64,000 nt of DNA from Actinocatenispora sera (GCF_018324685.1 NZ_AP023354.1:5022001-5086000), one strand, 5' to 3'; shown: positions 17,509 through 26,448, counted from the first letter of the stretch. The notes: generated by a model not told the origin, from the sequence alone. Translations and numbers: made by a program.

Positions 17509-18408
17509 ATGGCAACCACGATTCGTCGGGCAGTCATTCCGGCCGCGGGTCTGGGGTCGCGGCTGCTGCCGCTGACCAAGGCGACGCCGAAGGAGATGCT
17601 GCCGGTCGGCGACAAGCCGGTGATCGAGCACACCGTCCGGGAGCTGATCGCATCCGGCATCACCGACATCACGATCGTGGTGTCCGAGGGCAAGTCGCTG
17701 ATCCTGGACCACTTCCGGCCCAACCCGGCGCTGGTGGCGCGGCTGCGCGAGGACGGCAAGACCGCCTACGCCGACGCGGTGGAGGAGGTCGGCGAGCTGT
17801 CCTGGCAGGGCCACATCACCTACCTGGACCAGCACGGGCCGTACGGCAACGGCACGCCGGTGCTGAACGCGGCCCGCAACTTCGGTGACGAGCCGGTGCT
17901 GGTGCTGTGGCCCGACGACGTGTTCGTCGCCGCCGTGCCGCGGGCGCAGCAGCTGATCGCGGCGTACGAGAAGACCGGCTGCCCGGTGCTCGCCCTGATG
18001 CCGATGGAACCCGCCGACTCGGTCCGGTACGGGGTGCCCACCGTCAACGAGGATCTCGGCTCCGGCCTGCTGCGCATCGGTGGCCTGGTGGAGAAGCCGA
18101 ACCCGGCCGACGCCCCGTCCAACTACGCCGCGATCGGCGGCTACGTGATCACGCCGGGAATCGTGGACGAGCTGGCCGAGCAGACCCGGCGCTGGTACGA
18201 GCACCGGAGCGGCGAGATCTACCTGACCGACGCGATCAACGCCTACGCCGCGCACCACGCGGTCTACGGCAAGGTCATCCAGGGCCAGTGGTACGACACG
18301 GGCAACCCGCTGGCCTACCTGACCGCGCAGTTCGCCGCCGCGCTGGCCGATCCCGAGTACGGCCCGCACCTGCGGCGCCTCGCCGCCGAGGCGCCCGACC
18401 AGCCCTGA
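17509..18408 (+). CDS. galU: UTP-glucose-1-phosphate uridylyltransferase
   Basis: A 299-residue enzyme that makes UDP-glucose from UTP and glucose-1-phosphate, for envelope glycans and osmolyte sugars. The nucleotidyltransferase signature is AVIPAAGLGSRLLPLTKATPKEM at residues 8-30, ended by the pyrophosphorylase Lys; PYGNGTPVLNA and VLWPDDVF give the metal-binding aspartate region; and LVEKP and GEIYLTDAIN are GalU-specific. The family is normally about 300 residues, so it is complete. The start has CGAGGAGAACC. It stands alone. Confidence 0.92.
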   Translation: MATTIRRAVIPAAGLGSRLLPLTKATPKEMLPVGDKPVIEHTVRELIASGITDITIVVSEGKSLILDHFRPNPALVARLREDGKTAYADAVEEVGELSWQGHITYLDQHGPYGNGTPVLNAARNFGDEPVLVLWPDDVFVAAVPRAQQLIAAYEKTGCPVLALMPMEPADSVRYGVPTVNEDLGSGLLRIGGLVEKPNPADAPSNYAAIGGYVITPGIVDELAEQTRRWYEHRSGEIYLTDAINAYAAHHAVYGKVIQGQWYDTGNPLAYLTAQFAAALADPEYGPHLRRLAAEAPDQP

Positions 18409-18490
18409 CCGGCCGCCCCGTTCGGATCCCGCATCGGCGCGCCAGCCACGTCGCCGGGCTCACCCGACGACGCCCGAGCGGTGCGAGAGC

Positions 18491-19294
18491 TCAGGCGCGG
18501 CAGCGGATCTCGCCGTGCAGCAGGCTCAGCCAGCCGTCCTCGTCGTCGGTCCAGGCACGCCAGGCGGCGGCGATCCGGTCCAGGTCGGCTCGCGTGGCGG
18601 CGCCCGAGTCGACCAGCTGGTGGGCCAGGTCGGAGGCGACGATCCGCTCGGCCCACATGCCGCCCCAGTACCGGCGGTCGGCCGGCTCGGCGTGGCACCA
18701 GACGCTGGCGCTCGGGGTGATGTCGGTGAACCCGGCGGCTCGGGCCCAGGCGAGCAGGCGCCGCCCGGCGTCCGGTTCGCCGCCGTTGGCGCGGGCGGCG
18801 GCCCGGTACAGCGCGAGCCACTCGTCCAGCTCGGGCAGCTGCGGGTACCAGGCGAAGGCGGCGTAGTCGGCGTCTCGCGCGGCGACGATGCCGCCCCGCC
18901 GGCAGACCCGGCGCATCTCGCGCAGCGCCAGGACCGGGTCGGCGACGTGTTGCAGCACCTGGTGGGCGTGCACCACGTCGAAGCTGTCGTCGCCGAAGCG
19001 CAGGTGTTGGACGTCGTCGACGACGAAGTCGACGTTGTCCAGCCCGCGCCGGCGGATCTCGGCCCGGGCCAGGTCGAGCGCCGGGCCGGTCCGCTCCAGC
19101 GCGGTGACCCGGCCGGGCGCGACCAGCTCGGCCAGGTCGGCGGTGATGGTGCCGGGGCCGCAACCGACGTCGAGCACCGACATCCCCGCAGCGAGGTCTG
19201 GCAGCAGGTAGCCGGCCGAGTTCGCCGCCGTCCGCCACCGGTGCGAGCGCAGCACCGACTCGTGATGGCCATGCGTGTACACGTTGCTCGTCAT
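18491..19294 (-). CDS. Class I SAM-dependent methyltransferase
   Basis: A 267-residue methyltransferase of the UbiE/Methyltransf_11 class. Motif I is VLDVGCGPGTITADL (residues 40-54), motif II is VDFVVDDVQHLRF, motif III is DVVHAHQVLQHVADP, followed by a CRRGG loop. A cytoplasmic enzyme with a small, unknown substrate is likely. Its promoter region contains GAACAGTGCTCTTG, which matches the operator of the TetR protein at 15687 at 13 of 14 positions, so it may belong to the same small regulon. It converges with galU. Confidence 0.88.
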   Translation of the reverse strand: MTSNVYTHGHHESVLRSHRWRTAANSAGYLLPDLAAGMSVLDVGCGPGTITADLAELVAPGRVTALERTGPALDLARAEIRRRGLDNVDFVVDDVQHLRFGDDSFDVVHAHQVLQHVADPVLALREMRRVCRRGGIVAARDADYAAFAWYPQLPELDEWLALYRAAARANGGEPDAGRRLLAWARAAGFTDITPSASVWCHAEPADRRYWGGMWAERIVASDLAHQLVDSGAATRADLDRIAAAWRAWTDDEDGWLSLLHGEIRCRA

Positions 19295-19326
19295 GCCCCG
19301 ACCGTAGTCTCGCGTCCCGCAATACG

Positions 19327-19340
19327 GAACAGTGCTCTTG
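19327..19340. promoter_or_regulatory. Possible extra site of the 15687 TetR regulator
   Basis: GAACAGTGCTCTTG differs at one base from GAGCAGTGCTCTTG of the 16410-16423 operator and lies about 33 bases upstream of the methyltransferase start. The match is seen directly; regulation is inferred. Confidence 0.4.
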
Positions 19341-19351
19341 TATCTTGAGAC

Positions 19352-19945
19352 TCAGGCGCCATGCCCGTGGTGGTACCGGTGGGCGACGGCGTGGCCGCGA
19401 CCGCGCGAGATCAGCCACCGGTTGACCGGTGTGGCCACCACGAACGCCAGCGCCAGCGCGATCAGCAGCGACGACCAGAACAGCACCGAGGCGAGCCCGG
19501 CGTCCATCGCGCCCGGGATGGCCAGCACGGTGAGGTTGTCGATGATCTCCATGACCACGATCGACACCGTGTCCGCGGCGAGCGCGACCCGCAGCGCGGC
19601 ACCGACGCCCAGACCGGCGCGCACCATCCCGCGCATCGTCAAGGCGTACCCGAACACGAATGCCAGCGCGATCGACAGCACCACCGTCACGCCGTTGGAC
19701 AGCCCGAACGCGGTCCCCAGCACCATGCCGAGCACCTCACCGATGGCGCAGCCGGTCAGGCAGTGCAGGGTCGCCTGCGCGGCCGACCGCCAACTGACCG
19801 ACCGCCATCCGGTCGCCCCGTGCCCAGCAGTCCCGTGCCCCGCAGCCCCGTGCCCCGCGTGACCGGCCGCGGGTTCGTGCATGGCGTGGCCAGTGGCACC
19901 GGGGCGAGCCGCCGCCCGGGACGCGCCGCCATGTTCGTCACTCAT
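19352..19945 (-). CDS. DUF4396 membrane protein with His-rich N-terminus
   Basis: A 197-residue protein. The cytoplasmic or exposed N-terminus is rich in His and Gly (GHAMHEP, AGHAGHGAAGHGTAGHG, about residues 19-46), a likely metal-binding tail. Then come four membrane helices of the DUF4396 family (TLHCLTGCAIGEVLGMVLG begins the first, with a conserved C-x-x-G-C and the helix-breaking GxxxG), and the tail RGHAVAHRYHHGHG is again His-rich. The first start candidate with a good ribosome site (GAGGGAG) is chosen. Upstream is a perfect CsoR-type palindrome. DUF4396 members are often found with copper genes; a copper-handling role is inferred from operator and histidines, not proven. Confidence 0.75.
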   Translation of the reverse strand: MSDEHGGASRAAARPGATGHAMHEPAAGHAGHGAAGHGTAGHGATGWRSVSWRSAAQATLHCLTGCAIGEVLGMVLGTAFGLSNGVTVVLSIALAFVFGYALTMRGMVRAGLGVGAALRVALAADTVSIVVMEIIDNLTVLAIPGAMDAGLASVLFWSSLLIALALAFVVATPVNRWLISRGRGHAVAHRYHHGHGA

Positions 19946-19993
19946 CTCGAGCTCCCTCACCACGTCGCCGCGCTGGTCCGCGGCACTCCGTGA

Positions 19994-20014
19994 CTATACC
20001 CCCCAGGGGTATAG
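19994..20014. promoter_or_regulatory. CsoR-type copper-responsive operator
   Basis: Perfect palindrome CTATACCCC-CCA-GGGGTATAG. CsoR/RcnR-family operators have this ATACCCC...GGGGTAT form. It lies about 50 bases upstream of the DUF4396 gene, whose promoter it would cover. No csoR gene is in the window. Confidence 0.75.
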
Positions 20015-20164
20015 CAGCGACAGGGTTTCCGGGAGACCGTGCTCACGTCCGGCCCGCCGCCGCCGGTGGCCCGTGGCCACGAAGGAGCGAACGTCGGTGC
20101 CGAGACACGCATCGGTCGGCGCGAGCGGTGGACAGCAACCGTACGACCGTGCGATTCTGTGCTG

Positions 20165-20761
20165 ATGGCGAAAGGTGCGCAGACCCGGGAGGCGATCGTC
20201 GACACTGCCGTCGAGCTCGCCTTCCGGGTGGGACTCGGCGGGCTGACCATCGGCGAGCTCGCCCGGGCCCAACAGATGTCCAAGAGCGGGCTGTTCGCAC
20301 ACTTCCGATCCAAGGAGGCGCTGCAGCTCGCCGCGCTGGCGCGGGCCCGCGAGACGTTCGTCGACCTGGTCGTTCGCCCGGCGCTGACCGCGCCCCGCGG
20401 CCTGCCCCGCATCCGCGAGCTGTTCGAGCGGTGGCTCGACTGCGGCCGCGGCGGCGTGCCCGGCGGCTGCCTGTTCGTCAAGGCGGCCACCGAGTTCGAC
20501 GGCCAGCCGGGGGCGCTGCGCGACCAGCTCGCGCAGGACCACCAGGACCTGTTCGACACGATCGGCCAGATCTGCCGCAGCGGCATCTCGGTGCACCAGG
20601 TGCGCCCCGACGTCGACGCCGAGCAGTTCGCGCACGACCTGTACGGCGTGATGCTGGTCTTCTACCTGACCCACCGGCTGCTGGCCGACCCGGCGGCCGA
20701 GACGCGCGCCCGGGCGTCGTTCGAGACCCTGGTCGCCGCCGTGCGCACCGAGGCCACCTGA
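20165..20761 (+). CDS. TetR-family regulator
   Basis: A 198-residue regulator. The helix-turn-helix is LTIGELARAQQMSKSGLFAHFRSKEAL; a C-terminal TetR_C domain contains GGCLFVKAATEFDG, as in YjdC-like regulators. The ATG at 20165 is preferred to upstream candidates, which would add an extension without homology. It precedes an alpha/beta hydrolase by 57 bases and is probably co-transcribed or controls it. No clear operator was seen between the two. Confidence 0.86.
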   Translation: MAKGAQTREAIVDTAVELAFRVGLGGLTIGELARAQQMSKSGLFAHFRSKEALQLAALARARETFVDLVVRPALTAPRGLPRIRELFERWLDCGRGGVPGGCLFVKAATEFDGQPGALRDQLAQDHQDLFDTIGQICRSGISVHQVRPDVDAEQFAHDLYGVMLVFYLTHRLLADPAAETRARASFETLVAAVRTEAT

Positions 20762-20818
20762 CCACGGACGCGAGCCGACTGCGGCACCACACCACCACAC
20801 CGACCGAGGAGAGCGGCC

Positions 20819-21718
20819 ATGACCACCACGATGTCGCCACAAAAAAGCACGATCGTTCGTACTCACACCGACCTGCGCATGCGAGGTATCCGACTGGCGT
20901 TCGGCGCGGCGGAGCGGTTCGCACCGGCACTCGGCGGCCGGCGGGCGGCACTGCTGTGGTGCACCCCGCCGCACGGCCGGGGCCGGCGCCGGGACGACCG
21001 GCCGGCGCTGCCGAGCCGGCACGACACGCTGTCGACCGGACACGGCCGCCGGCTCGCCGTGCAGAGCTGGGGTCCGGAGCGCGCCGCACCGGTGTACCTG
21101 GTGCACGGTTGGGGCGGCTGGCGCGGCCAGCTCGGGCGCCACGTCGAACCGCTGGTCGCCACCGGCCACCGGGTCGTCGCGTTCGACAGCCCGAGCCACG
21201 GTGACTCCGGGCCCGGTGTACTGGGGCCGCACCGCAGTACCGCCCCCGAGATGGTCGACGCGCTCACCGACGTGGTGGCGCACTACGGCGCACCCGCCGG
21301 CATCCTCGCGCACTCGCTCGGCTGCGCGACGAGCCTGGTGGCACTGTCCGACGGCCTGCCGGCGGCGCCGCTGGCGTTCGTCGCGCCGGCGGCCGATCCG
21401 CTCGCCCGGATCGGCGAGTTCACCGCCGCGCTCGGCGCCGGCGAGCGGGTCGAGGCGGCGCTGCGGCGGCGGCTGGAGGCTCTCGGCGGGCGGCCGCTGG
21501 CCGACTTCGCGGTCACCGAGTGGGCCGCACCGCAGCGTCCGCCACTGCTCGTGGTGCACGACCGGGACGACCGCGAGACGTCGTACGAGCAGGGCCGACA
21601 GCTCGCCGAGCGGTGGCCGGGCGGCGAGCTGACGACCACGACCGGCCTCGGCCACCTGCGGATCCTGCGGGACGCCGCGGTGATCGACCGGGTCACCGGG
21701 TTCCTCACGTCCCGGTGA
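20819..21718 (+). CDS. Alpha/beta hydrolase
   Basis: A 299-residue soluble hydrolase. The oxyanion-hole motif is LVHGWGGWRGQL (near 93-104), the nucleophile elbow AHSLGCA (Ser near 164, with Ala in place of the usual first Gly), the acid is in VVHDRDDRET and the base His is in TGLGHLRIL. The N-terminal 60 residues are basic and may be a cap or disordered. The start has GAGGAGAGC. It probably cleaves an ester or amide; the substrate is unknown. The TetR gene upstream is the likely controller. Confidence 0.82.
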   Translation: MTTTMSPQKSTIVRTHTDLRMRGIRLAFGAAERFAPALGGRRAALLWCTPPHGRGRRRDDRPALPSRHDTLSTGHGRRLAVQSWGPERAAPVYLVHGWGGWRGQLGRHVEPLVATGHRVVAFDSPSHGDSGPGVLGPHRSTAPEMVDALTDVVAHYGAPAGILAHSLGCATSLVALSDGLPAAPLAFVAPAADPLARIGEFTAALGAGERVEAALRRRLEALGGRPLADFAVTEWAAPQRPPLLVVHDRDDRETSYEQGRQLAERWPGGELTTTTGLGHLRILRDAAVIDRVTGFLTSR

Positions 21719-21741
21719 CGCCGGTGCGCCACGCGAACGCC

Positions 21742-22476
21742 TCAGGCCATGCCGCCGTTGGCGTAGAGCACCTGTCCGTTGATCCAACGTCCCGGGCCGG
21801 CCAGGAACGCGACCAGCTCGGCGATGTCGTCCGGGGTACCGAGGCGGCCGAACGGGTTGGCCCCGGCGATCTGGTCGATCAGCTGCTGCGGCTTGCCCTC
21901 GAAGAACAGCGGCGTGGCGGTCGGTCCGGGCGCGACGGCGTTGACCGTCACGTCCCGGCCGGCCAGCTCGCGGGCGAGGATCAGGGTCAGCGCCTCGACC
22001 GCGCCCTTCGACGCCGCGTACGCGGCATAGCCGGGGGTCGCCAGCTTGGTGATCGAGGTCGAGAAGTTGACGATCGCGCCGCCCGGGCGCAGCCGGCGGG
22101 CGGCGAGCTGGTCGACCACCATGGTGCCGCGCACGTTGGTGCGCTGCACCCGGTCGAACACCGCCAGGTCGAGCTTCTCGACCGGGGCGAGCGGCATGAT
22201 GCCGGCGGTGTGCACCAGCACGTCCACGCCGCCGAACCGCTGCTGCGCGCGGTCGAACAGCGCGGTCATCTGCGCCTCGTCGGCGACGTCGCCGCCGTCG
22301 GCCACCGCGGTACCGCCGGCCTCGGTGATCGCCCGGACCGCCTGGTCGGCCGGGGCCTGGTTGTGGGCGTAGTGCACCACGACCGCCAGCCCGTCGGCCG
22401 CCAGCCGAGTCGCGGTCGCCTGGCCGATGCCGCCGGACCCGCCGGTCACGATCGCCACCCGTTGCGTTGTCTGCAT
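21742..22476 (-). CDS. Short-chain dehydrogenase/reductase
   Basis: A 244-residue classical SDR. NAD(P) binding is IVTGGSGGIGQATATRL, the DNAG-equivalent is VHTAGI, the active site Tyr-Lys is YAAYAASKG (Y near 151, K near 155), and the catalytic Ser is in VNFSTS. An upstream GTG/ATG would add 25 residues; the ATG with GGAGG at correct spacing is chosen. It diverges from the TetR regulator at 22566, and two GTGGAC palindromes lie between. It reduces an unknown carbonyl or 3-ketoacyl substrate. Confidence 0.9.
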   Translation of the reverse strand: MQTTQRVAIVTGGSGGIGQATATRLAADGLAVVVHYAHNQAPADQAVRAITEAGGTAVADGGDVADEAQMTALFDRAQQRFGGVDVLVHTAGIMPLAPVEKLDLAVFDRVQRTNVRGTMVVDQLAARRLRPGGAIVNFSTSITKLATPGYAAYAASKGAVEALTLILARELAGRDVTVNAVAPGPTATPLFFEGKPQQLIDQIAGANPFGRLGTPDDIAELVAFLAGPGRWINGQVLYANGGMA

Positions 22477-22492
22477 GATCGCCTCCGCTGTT

Positions 22493-22536
22493 GTGGACTG
22501 TACGTCCACTAATTTGAATGTAGACGCGTTGTCCAT
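22493..22536. promoter_or_regulatory. Tandem TetR operators between SDR and TetR genes
   Basis: GTGGAC-TGTAC-GTCCAC (22493-22509) and GTAGAC-GCGTT-GTCCAT (22520-22536) share 6-bp arms and a 5-bp centre and begin 27 bases apart. The spacing and position in a divergent promoter are typical of TetR-type control of the SDR and of the regulator itself. Confidence 0.65.
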
Positions 22537-22565
22537 ATACTGCAAGCACACGTGCGGGAGGCGAC

Positions 22566-23162
22566 ATGAGCGAGCAGGCAGCGCTGCGACCGGGGCGAGG
22601 GCGGCGACCGGCCGCAGCGGTACGGCAGGCGATCCTCGCCGCCGCCACCGAGCTGCTGTTCGAGCACGGGCTCGCCGCGGTGACGTTCGAGAAGGTCGCC
22701 GCGCGCGCCGGTGCCAGCAAGATGACCCTGTACAAGTGGTGGCCCTCCCCCGGCGCGCTCGCCCTGGACGGGTACTTCACCGCGGTCGAGCAGACGCTGG
22801 CGTTCCCCGACACCGGCGACATCGAACGCGACCTCACCAGCCAGCTGCACGCCTTCGTCCGGCTGCTCACCGAACGGCCCGCCGGCCGGGTCATCGCCGA
22901 GCTGGTCGGCGCCGCCCAGACCGACCCCGATCTCGCCGCGGCGATCGCGCAGCGCTACACCAGGCCCCGGCGGGCGCTCGCGGTCGACCGGCTGACCCGC
23001 GCCCAGCGCGCCGGACAGGTGCGCGCCGAGCTCGACCCCGAGGTGGTGGTCGACCAGCTGTGGGGCGCCTGCTACCACCGGCTGCTGCTGCCGGACCTGC
23101 CGATCGACGCCGGCTTCGCCGATGCGCTGGTGCGCAACCTGATCACCGGCATCCGGCCGTGA
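22566..23162 (+). CDS. TetR-family regulator, divergent from SDR
   Basis: A 198-residue regulator. The DNA-binding helix-turn-helix is VTFEKVAARAGASKMTLYKWW, with the unusual ending KWW found in the AcrR-like YcdC group (TetR_C_16 domain, residues 90-195). The start has GGGAGG at 7 bases. Two palindromes upstream are its likely operators. Its only close neighbour is the divergent SDR, which it probably represses until a substrate appears. Confidence 0.88.
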   Translation: MSEQAALRPGRGRRPAAAVRQAILAAATELLFEHGLAAVTFEKVAARAGASKMTLYKWWPSPGALALDGYFTAVEQTLAFPDTGDIERDLTSQLHAFVRLLTERPAGRVIAELVGAAQTDPDLAAAIAQRYTRPRRALAVDRLTRAQRAGQVRAELDPEVVVDQLWGACYHRLLLPDLPIDAGFADALVRNLITGIRP

Positions 23163-23283
23163 CAACCGTCCCACGCATCGAGGATCGGTAACGGCCGGCG
23201 CGCACCGGCCGGCCGGTCGAATACAGTCCGGGGGTCGCCACCGTTCCGCCGTGGAGCGGTGGATACAGCGGAGGGGTTGGCCG

Positions 23284-24558
23284 ATGCGGAAGCCGAACGG
23301 ATTGTCCAGGCGCGGTGTGCTCGCCGGCGCGGCGGGGCTGGTGGCCACCGGCGCACTCGCCGCCTGTGGCTCCAACACCGGCCGCGGCTCGTCCGGCGGT
23401 GGCTCGGGACCGACGATCGCCCAGTGGTACCACCAGTACGGCGAGGCCGGCGTCGAGCAGGCGGTCAAGCGGTACGCCAAGGCGTACTCGAAGGCGAACG
23501 TGCAGGTGCAGTGGACCGCCGGCGACTACGACACCAAGCTCGCCACCGCGCTGGTCGGCAGCGGCGGGCCGGACGTGTTCGAGCAGTCGGTGGCGAAGGT
23601 CGACCAGGTCCGGGCGCACCAGCTGGCCGACCTGACCGACGTGTTCGGTGCGGCGAAGGACGACTTCACCCCGGCGGTGCTGGACGCACAGACCGTCGAC
23701 GGCAAGATCTACGGCATCCCGCAGGCGATCGACATGCAGATGCTGTTCTACCGCAAGAGCTGGCTGGCCAAGGCGGGCGTGTCGGCGCCGACCACGCTGG
23801 CGGAGCTCGCCAGCGCGGCGAAGAAGCTGACCAACAAGAAGGTCAAGGGGCTGTTTTTGGGCAACGACGGCGGTGCCGGGGTGCTCGGTGCGGTACCGCT
23901 GTGGTCGATCGGGCAGGGCTACCTGTCCGAGGACCAGCGCAAGGTCGGGTTCGAGGCGGAGGCCGCCGCGCCGGTGTTCGCGGCGCTGCGCACCATGTAC
24001 AGCTCAGGCAGCCTGCTGCTCGGCGCGCCGGCCGACTGGTCCGACCCGTCGGCGTTCACCCAGGGGCTGACCGCGATGCAGTGGTCCGGGCTGTGGGCGG
24101 TACCGGTGGTGCAGAAGGCGCTCGGCAACGACTTCGGCGTGGTCGCCTGGCCGAAGGGCGACGACAGCGGGAAGCCGTCCGTGCCGATCGGCGCGTACGC
24201 CTCGACGGTCAACGCGAAGAGCAGGCACGTCGACGCGGCGAAGGCGTTCGCGAAGTGGCTGTGGATCGACAAGACCGGCTACCAGCGCGACTTCGACCTG
24301 TCGTACGGGTTCCACATCCCGGCGCGCACGTCGATCGCGGCGAAGGCCGACAAGCTGTCGTCCGGCGCCGGCAAGGACGCCGTCGACCTGGTCCAGCGGT
24401 ACGGGAAGGTGCAGGCGACACCGGGCTGGACCTCGCCGATGAACACCGCCTACACCGACGCGCTGAACAACATCATCCGCAAGGGATCCAACCCGGAGAG
24501 CGAGCTGAAGACCGCGATCGGCAAGATCGACAAGCAGCTGCGCACGCTGTACAAGTGA
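23284..24558 (+). CDS. Sugar ABC transporter substrate-binding lipoprotein
   Basis: A 424-residue extracellular solute-binding protein, family 1 (carbohydrates). The N-terminus is a Tat-type lipoprotein signal: RRGVLAGAAGLVATGALAAC with two Arg and a lipobox Cys near residue 29. The mature protein has the fold elements SQWYHQYGE, YGIPQAIDMQMLFYRKSWL and WPKGDDSGKPS. The start used has GGAGGGG 7 bases upstream. It is followed by two permease genes but no ATPase gene, so energy must come from a shared ATPase such as the one at 38960. The sugar cannot be named from sequence. Confidence 0.88.
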   Translation: MRKPNGLSRRGVLAGAAGLVATGALAACGSNTGRGSSGGGSGPTIAQWYHQYGEAGVEQAVKRYAKAYSKANVQVQWTAGDYDTKLATALVGSGGPDVFEQSVAKVDQVRAHQLADLTDVFGAAKDDFTPAVLDAQTVDGKIYGIPQAIDMQMLFYRKSWLAKAGVSAPTTLAELASAAKKLTNKKVKGLFLGNDGGAGVLGAVPLWSIGQGYLSEDQRKVGFEAEAAAPVFAALRTMYSSGSLLLGAPADWSDPSAFTQGLTAMQWSGLWAVPVVQKALGNDFGVVAWPKGDDSGKPSVPIGAYASTVNAKSRHVDAAKAFAKWLWIDKTGYQRDFDLSYGFHIPARTSIAAKADKLSSGAGKDAVDLVQRYGKVQATPGWTSPMNTAYTDALNNIIRKGSNPESELKTAIGKIDKQLRTLYK

Positions 24559-25523
24559 GCGGCCGCGACGTGACCGGCGGAGACGTGGCGCACGCCTCGG
24601 CGCGGGACCGGCGGCGGGCCAGGCGGCACGGCCGGCAGCGCACCTGGCCGGCGTTCTGGGTGTTCGTCGGCCCGTTTCTGGCCGGGCTGATCCTCTTCAC
24701 GTTCCTACCGATCGTGTGGAGCGCGGTGCTCAGCTTCTTCGACGCGCACAACACGGTCACCCCGACGCGGTTCGTCGGGCTGGCCAACTACGTCGACATG
24801 CTGACCAACTCCGACTTCCTCGCGAGCCTCGGCACGTTCAGCGTGTTCGCGGTGTTCATCGTGCCCACCACGGTGGCGATCTCGCTCGGGCTGGCGCTGC
24901 TGGTGCACCGGCTCCGGTTCGCCCGGGCGTTCTTCCGGTCGGTGTTCTTCCTGCCGGCGGCCTGCTCGTACGTGGTGGCCGCGCTGATCTGGAAGCTGTC
25001 GATCTTCAACGGCGTCCGGTTCGGCCTGGCCAACACGGTGCTCGGGCTGTTCGACGTCGACCAGGTGCCGTGGCTGTCGTCGGCCAGCCCGCCCTGGTAC
25101 TGGGTGGCGCTGGTGACGCTGCGGCTGTGGCTGCAGGTCGGGTTCTACATGGTGCTGTTCCTCGCCGGCCTGCAACGCATCCCGGGCGAGCTGTACGAGG
25201 CGGCGTACGTGGACGGCGCGAAGCCGGGCTGGCAGGTGTTCCGGTACATCACGCTGCCGCAGCTGCGGGCCACCACGGTGGCGGTGGTGCTGCTCAACCT
25301 GATCGCCGCGTACCAGGCGTTCGACGAGTTCTACAACCTGATGAGCTCGGCCCGCGGGTACCCGCCGTTCGCCCGGCCGCCGCTGGTCTACCTGTACTTC
25401 ACCGCGCTCGGCCAGGGCCAGGACTTCGGCCACGGCAGCGCGGGCGCGGTGATCCTCGCGCTGCTGATCGGGATCGTGACGGTGTTGCAGGGCAAGCTGT
25501 TCGGCTTCGGCCGGCGGGACTGA
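24555..25523 (+). CDS. Sugar ABC transporter permease 1 (MalF-like)
   Basis: A 322-residue permease with six helices and a basic N-terminus (ARDRRRARRHGRQR). The EAA coupling loop is GELYEAAYVDGAKPGWQVF (about residues 213-231), which docks the shared ATPase. The GTG at 24555 overlaps the binding-protein stop by GTGA, giving translational coupling; an alternative GTG lies 15 bases downstream. The P-loop partner is absent locally. Confidence 0.87.
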   Translation: MSGRDVTGGDVAHASARDRRRARRHGRQRTWPAFWVFVGPFLAGLILFTFLPIVWSAVLSFFDAHNTVTPTRFVGLANYVDMLTNSDFLASLGTFSVFAVFIVPTTVAISLGLALLVHRLRFARAFFRSVFFLPAACSYVVAALIWKLSIFNGVRFGLANTVLGLFDVDQVPWLSSASPPWYWVALVTLRLWLQVGFYMVLFLAGLQRIPGELYEAAYVDGAKPGWQVFRYITLPQLRATTVAVVLLNLIAAYQAFDEFYNLMSSARGYPPFARPPLVYLYFTALGQGQDFGHGSAGAVILALLIGIVTVLQGKLFGFGRRD

Positions 25524-25584
25524 CGGTCCGGCGTTCGGGGTGGCCAGCAGGCCAAGGCGAGGCCGCCAGGACAGGGAGGGGACG

Positions 25585-26448
25585 ATGGACGGTCCACACG
25601 CGGTCGGGTACGCGCGCAGCGCCCGCGGCCGCATCGGCGCGATCGCCCGGTACTCGGCGCTGGTGCTCGCGGCGCTGCTGTTCCTGCTCCCGTTCTACCT
25701 GCTGGTACGCAACGGGCTCGCCTCCGACGCCGAGATCACGGCGCCGGACTGGACGTTCTTCCCCACCACCCTGCACTGGGGCAACATCGGCGAGCTGTTC
25801 GACGATCCCTCGGTACCGATGGCGCACTCGCTGCTCAACTCGGTACTGGTCAGCGTGGTGCAGACGATCGGGCAGGTGGCGCTGTCGTCGATGGCCGGGT
25901 ACGGACTGGCCCGGATCCCGTTCCGGCACGCGAATCTGGTGCTCGCGGCGATCGTGGCGACGTTGATGATCCCGGCCGCGGTCACGTTCGTTCCGACGTT
26001 CGTGGTGGTCTCCTCGCTGGGCTGGGTGTCGACGCTGCGCGGGCTGATCGTGCCGGGCCTGTTCAGCGGGTTCACCGCGTTCCTGTTCCGGCAGTACTTC
26101 CTGAGCTTCCCGAAGGAGCTGGAGGAGGCGGCGCGGGTGGACGGCCTGGGCCACTGGGGCGCGTACTGGCGGATCGTGGTGCCCAACTCGACCGGCTTCA
26201 TCGCCGCGATCGGCGTCATCACGTTCCTCGGCTCGTGGAACGCGTTCCTGTGGCCGCTGGTGATCGGCCAGGACTCGTCGTCGTGGACGGTGCAGGTGGC
26301 GCTGTCGTCGTTCATGACCGCGCAGACGATCAACCTGCACGAGCTGTTCGTCGCGGCCGCGGTGTCCATCCTGCCGCTGCTGCTGGTGTTCGTGTTCCTG
26401 CAGCGCTACCTGGTCCAGGGGGTCGCCGAGTCCGGCATCAAGGGCTGA
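25585..26448 (+). CDS. Sugar ABC transporter permease 2 (MalG-like)
   Basis: A 287-residue permease with six helices. The EAA loop is PKELEEAARVDGLGHWGAYW (about residues 180-199), ending in a typical MalG-like C-terminus with LVQGVAESGIKG. The ATG with GGGAGGGG is preferred to an upstream in-frame start that would lengthen the cytoplasmic N-terminus. It ends the importer operon. Confidence 0.87.
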   Translation: MDGPHAVGYARSARGRIGAIARYSALVLAALLFLLPFYLLVRNGLASDAEITAPDWTFFPTTLHWGNIGELFDDPSVPMAHSLLNSVLVSVVQTIGQVALSSMAGYGLARIPFRHANLVLAAIVATLMIPAAVTFVPTFVVVSSLGWVSTLRGLIVPGLFSGFTAFLFRQYFLSFPKELEEAARVDGLGHWGAYWRIVVPNSTGFIAAIGVITFLGSWNAFLWPLVIGQDSSSWTVQVALSSFMTAQTINLHELFVAAAVSILPLLLVFVFLQRYLVQGVAESGIKG

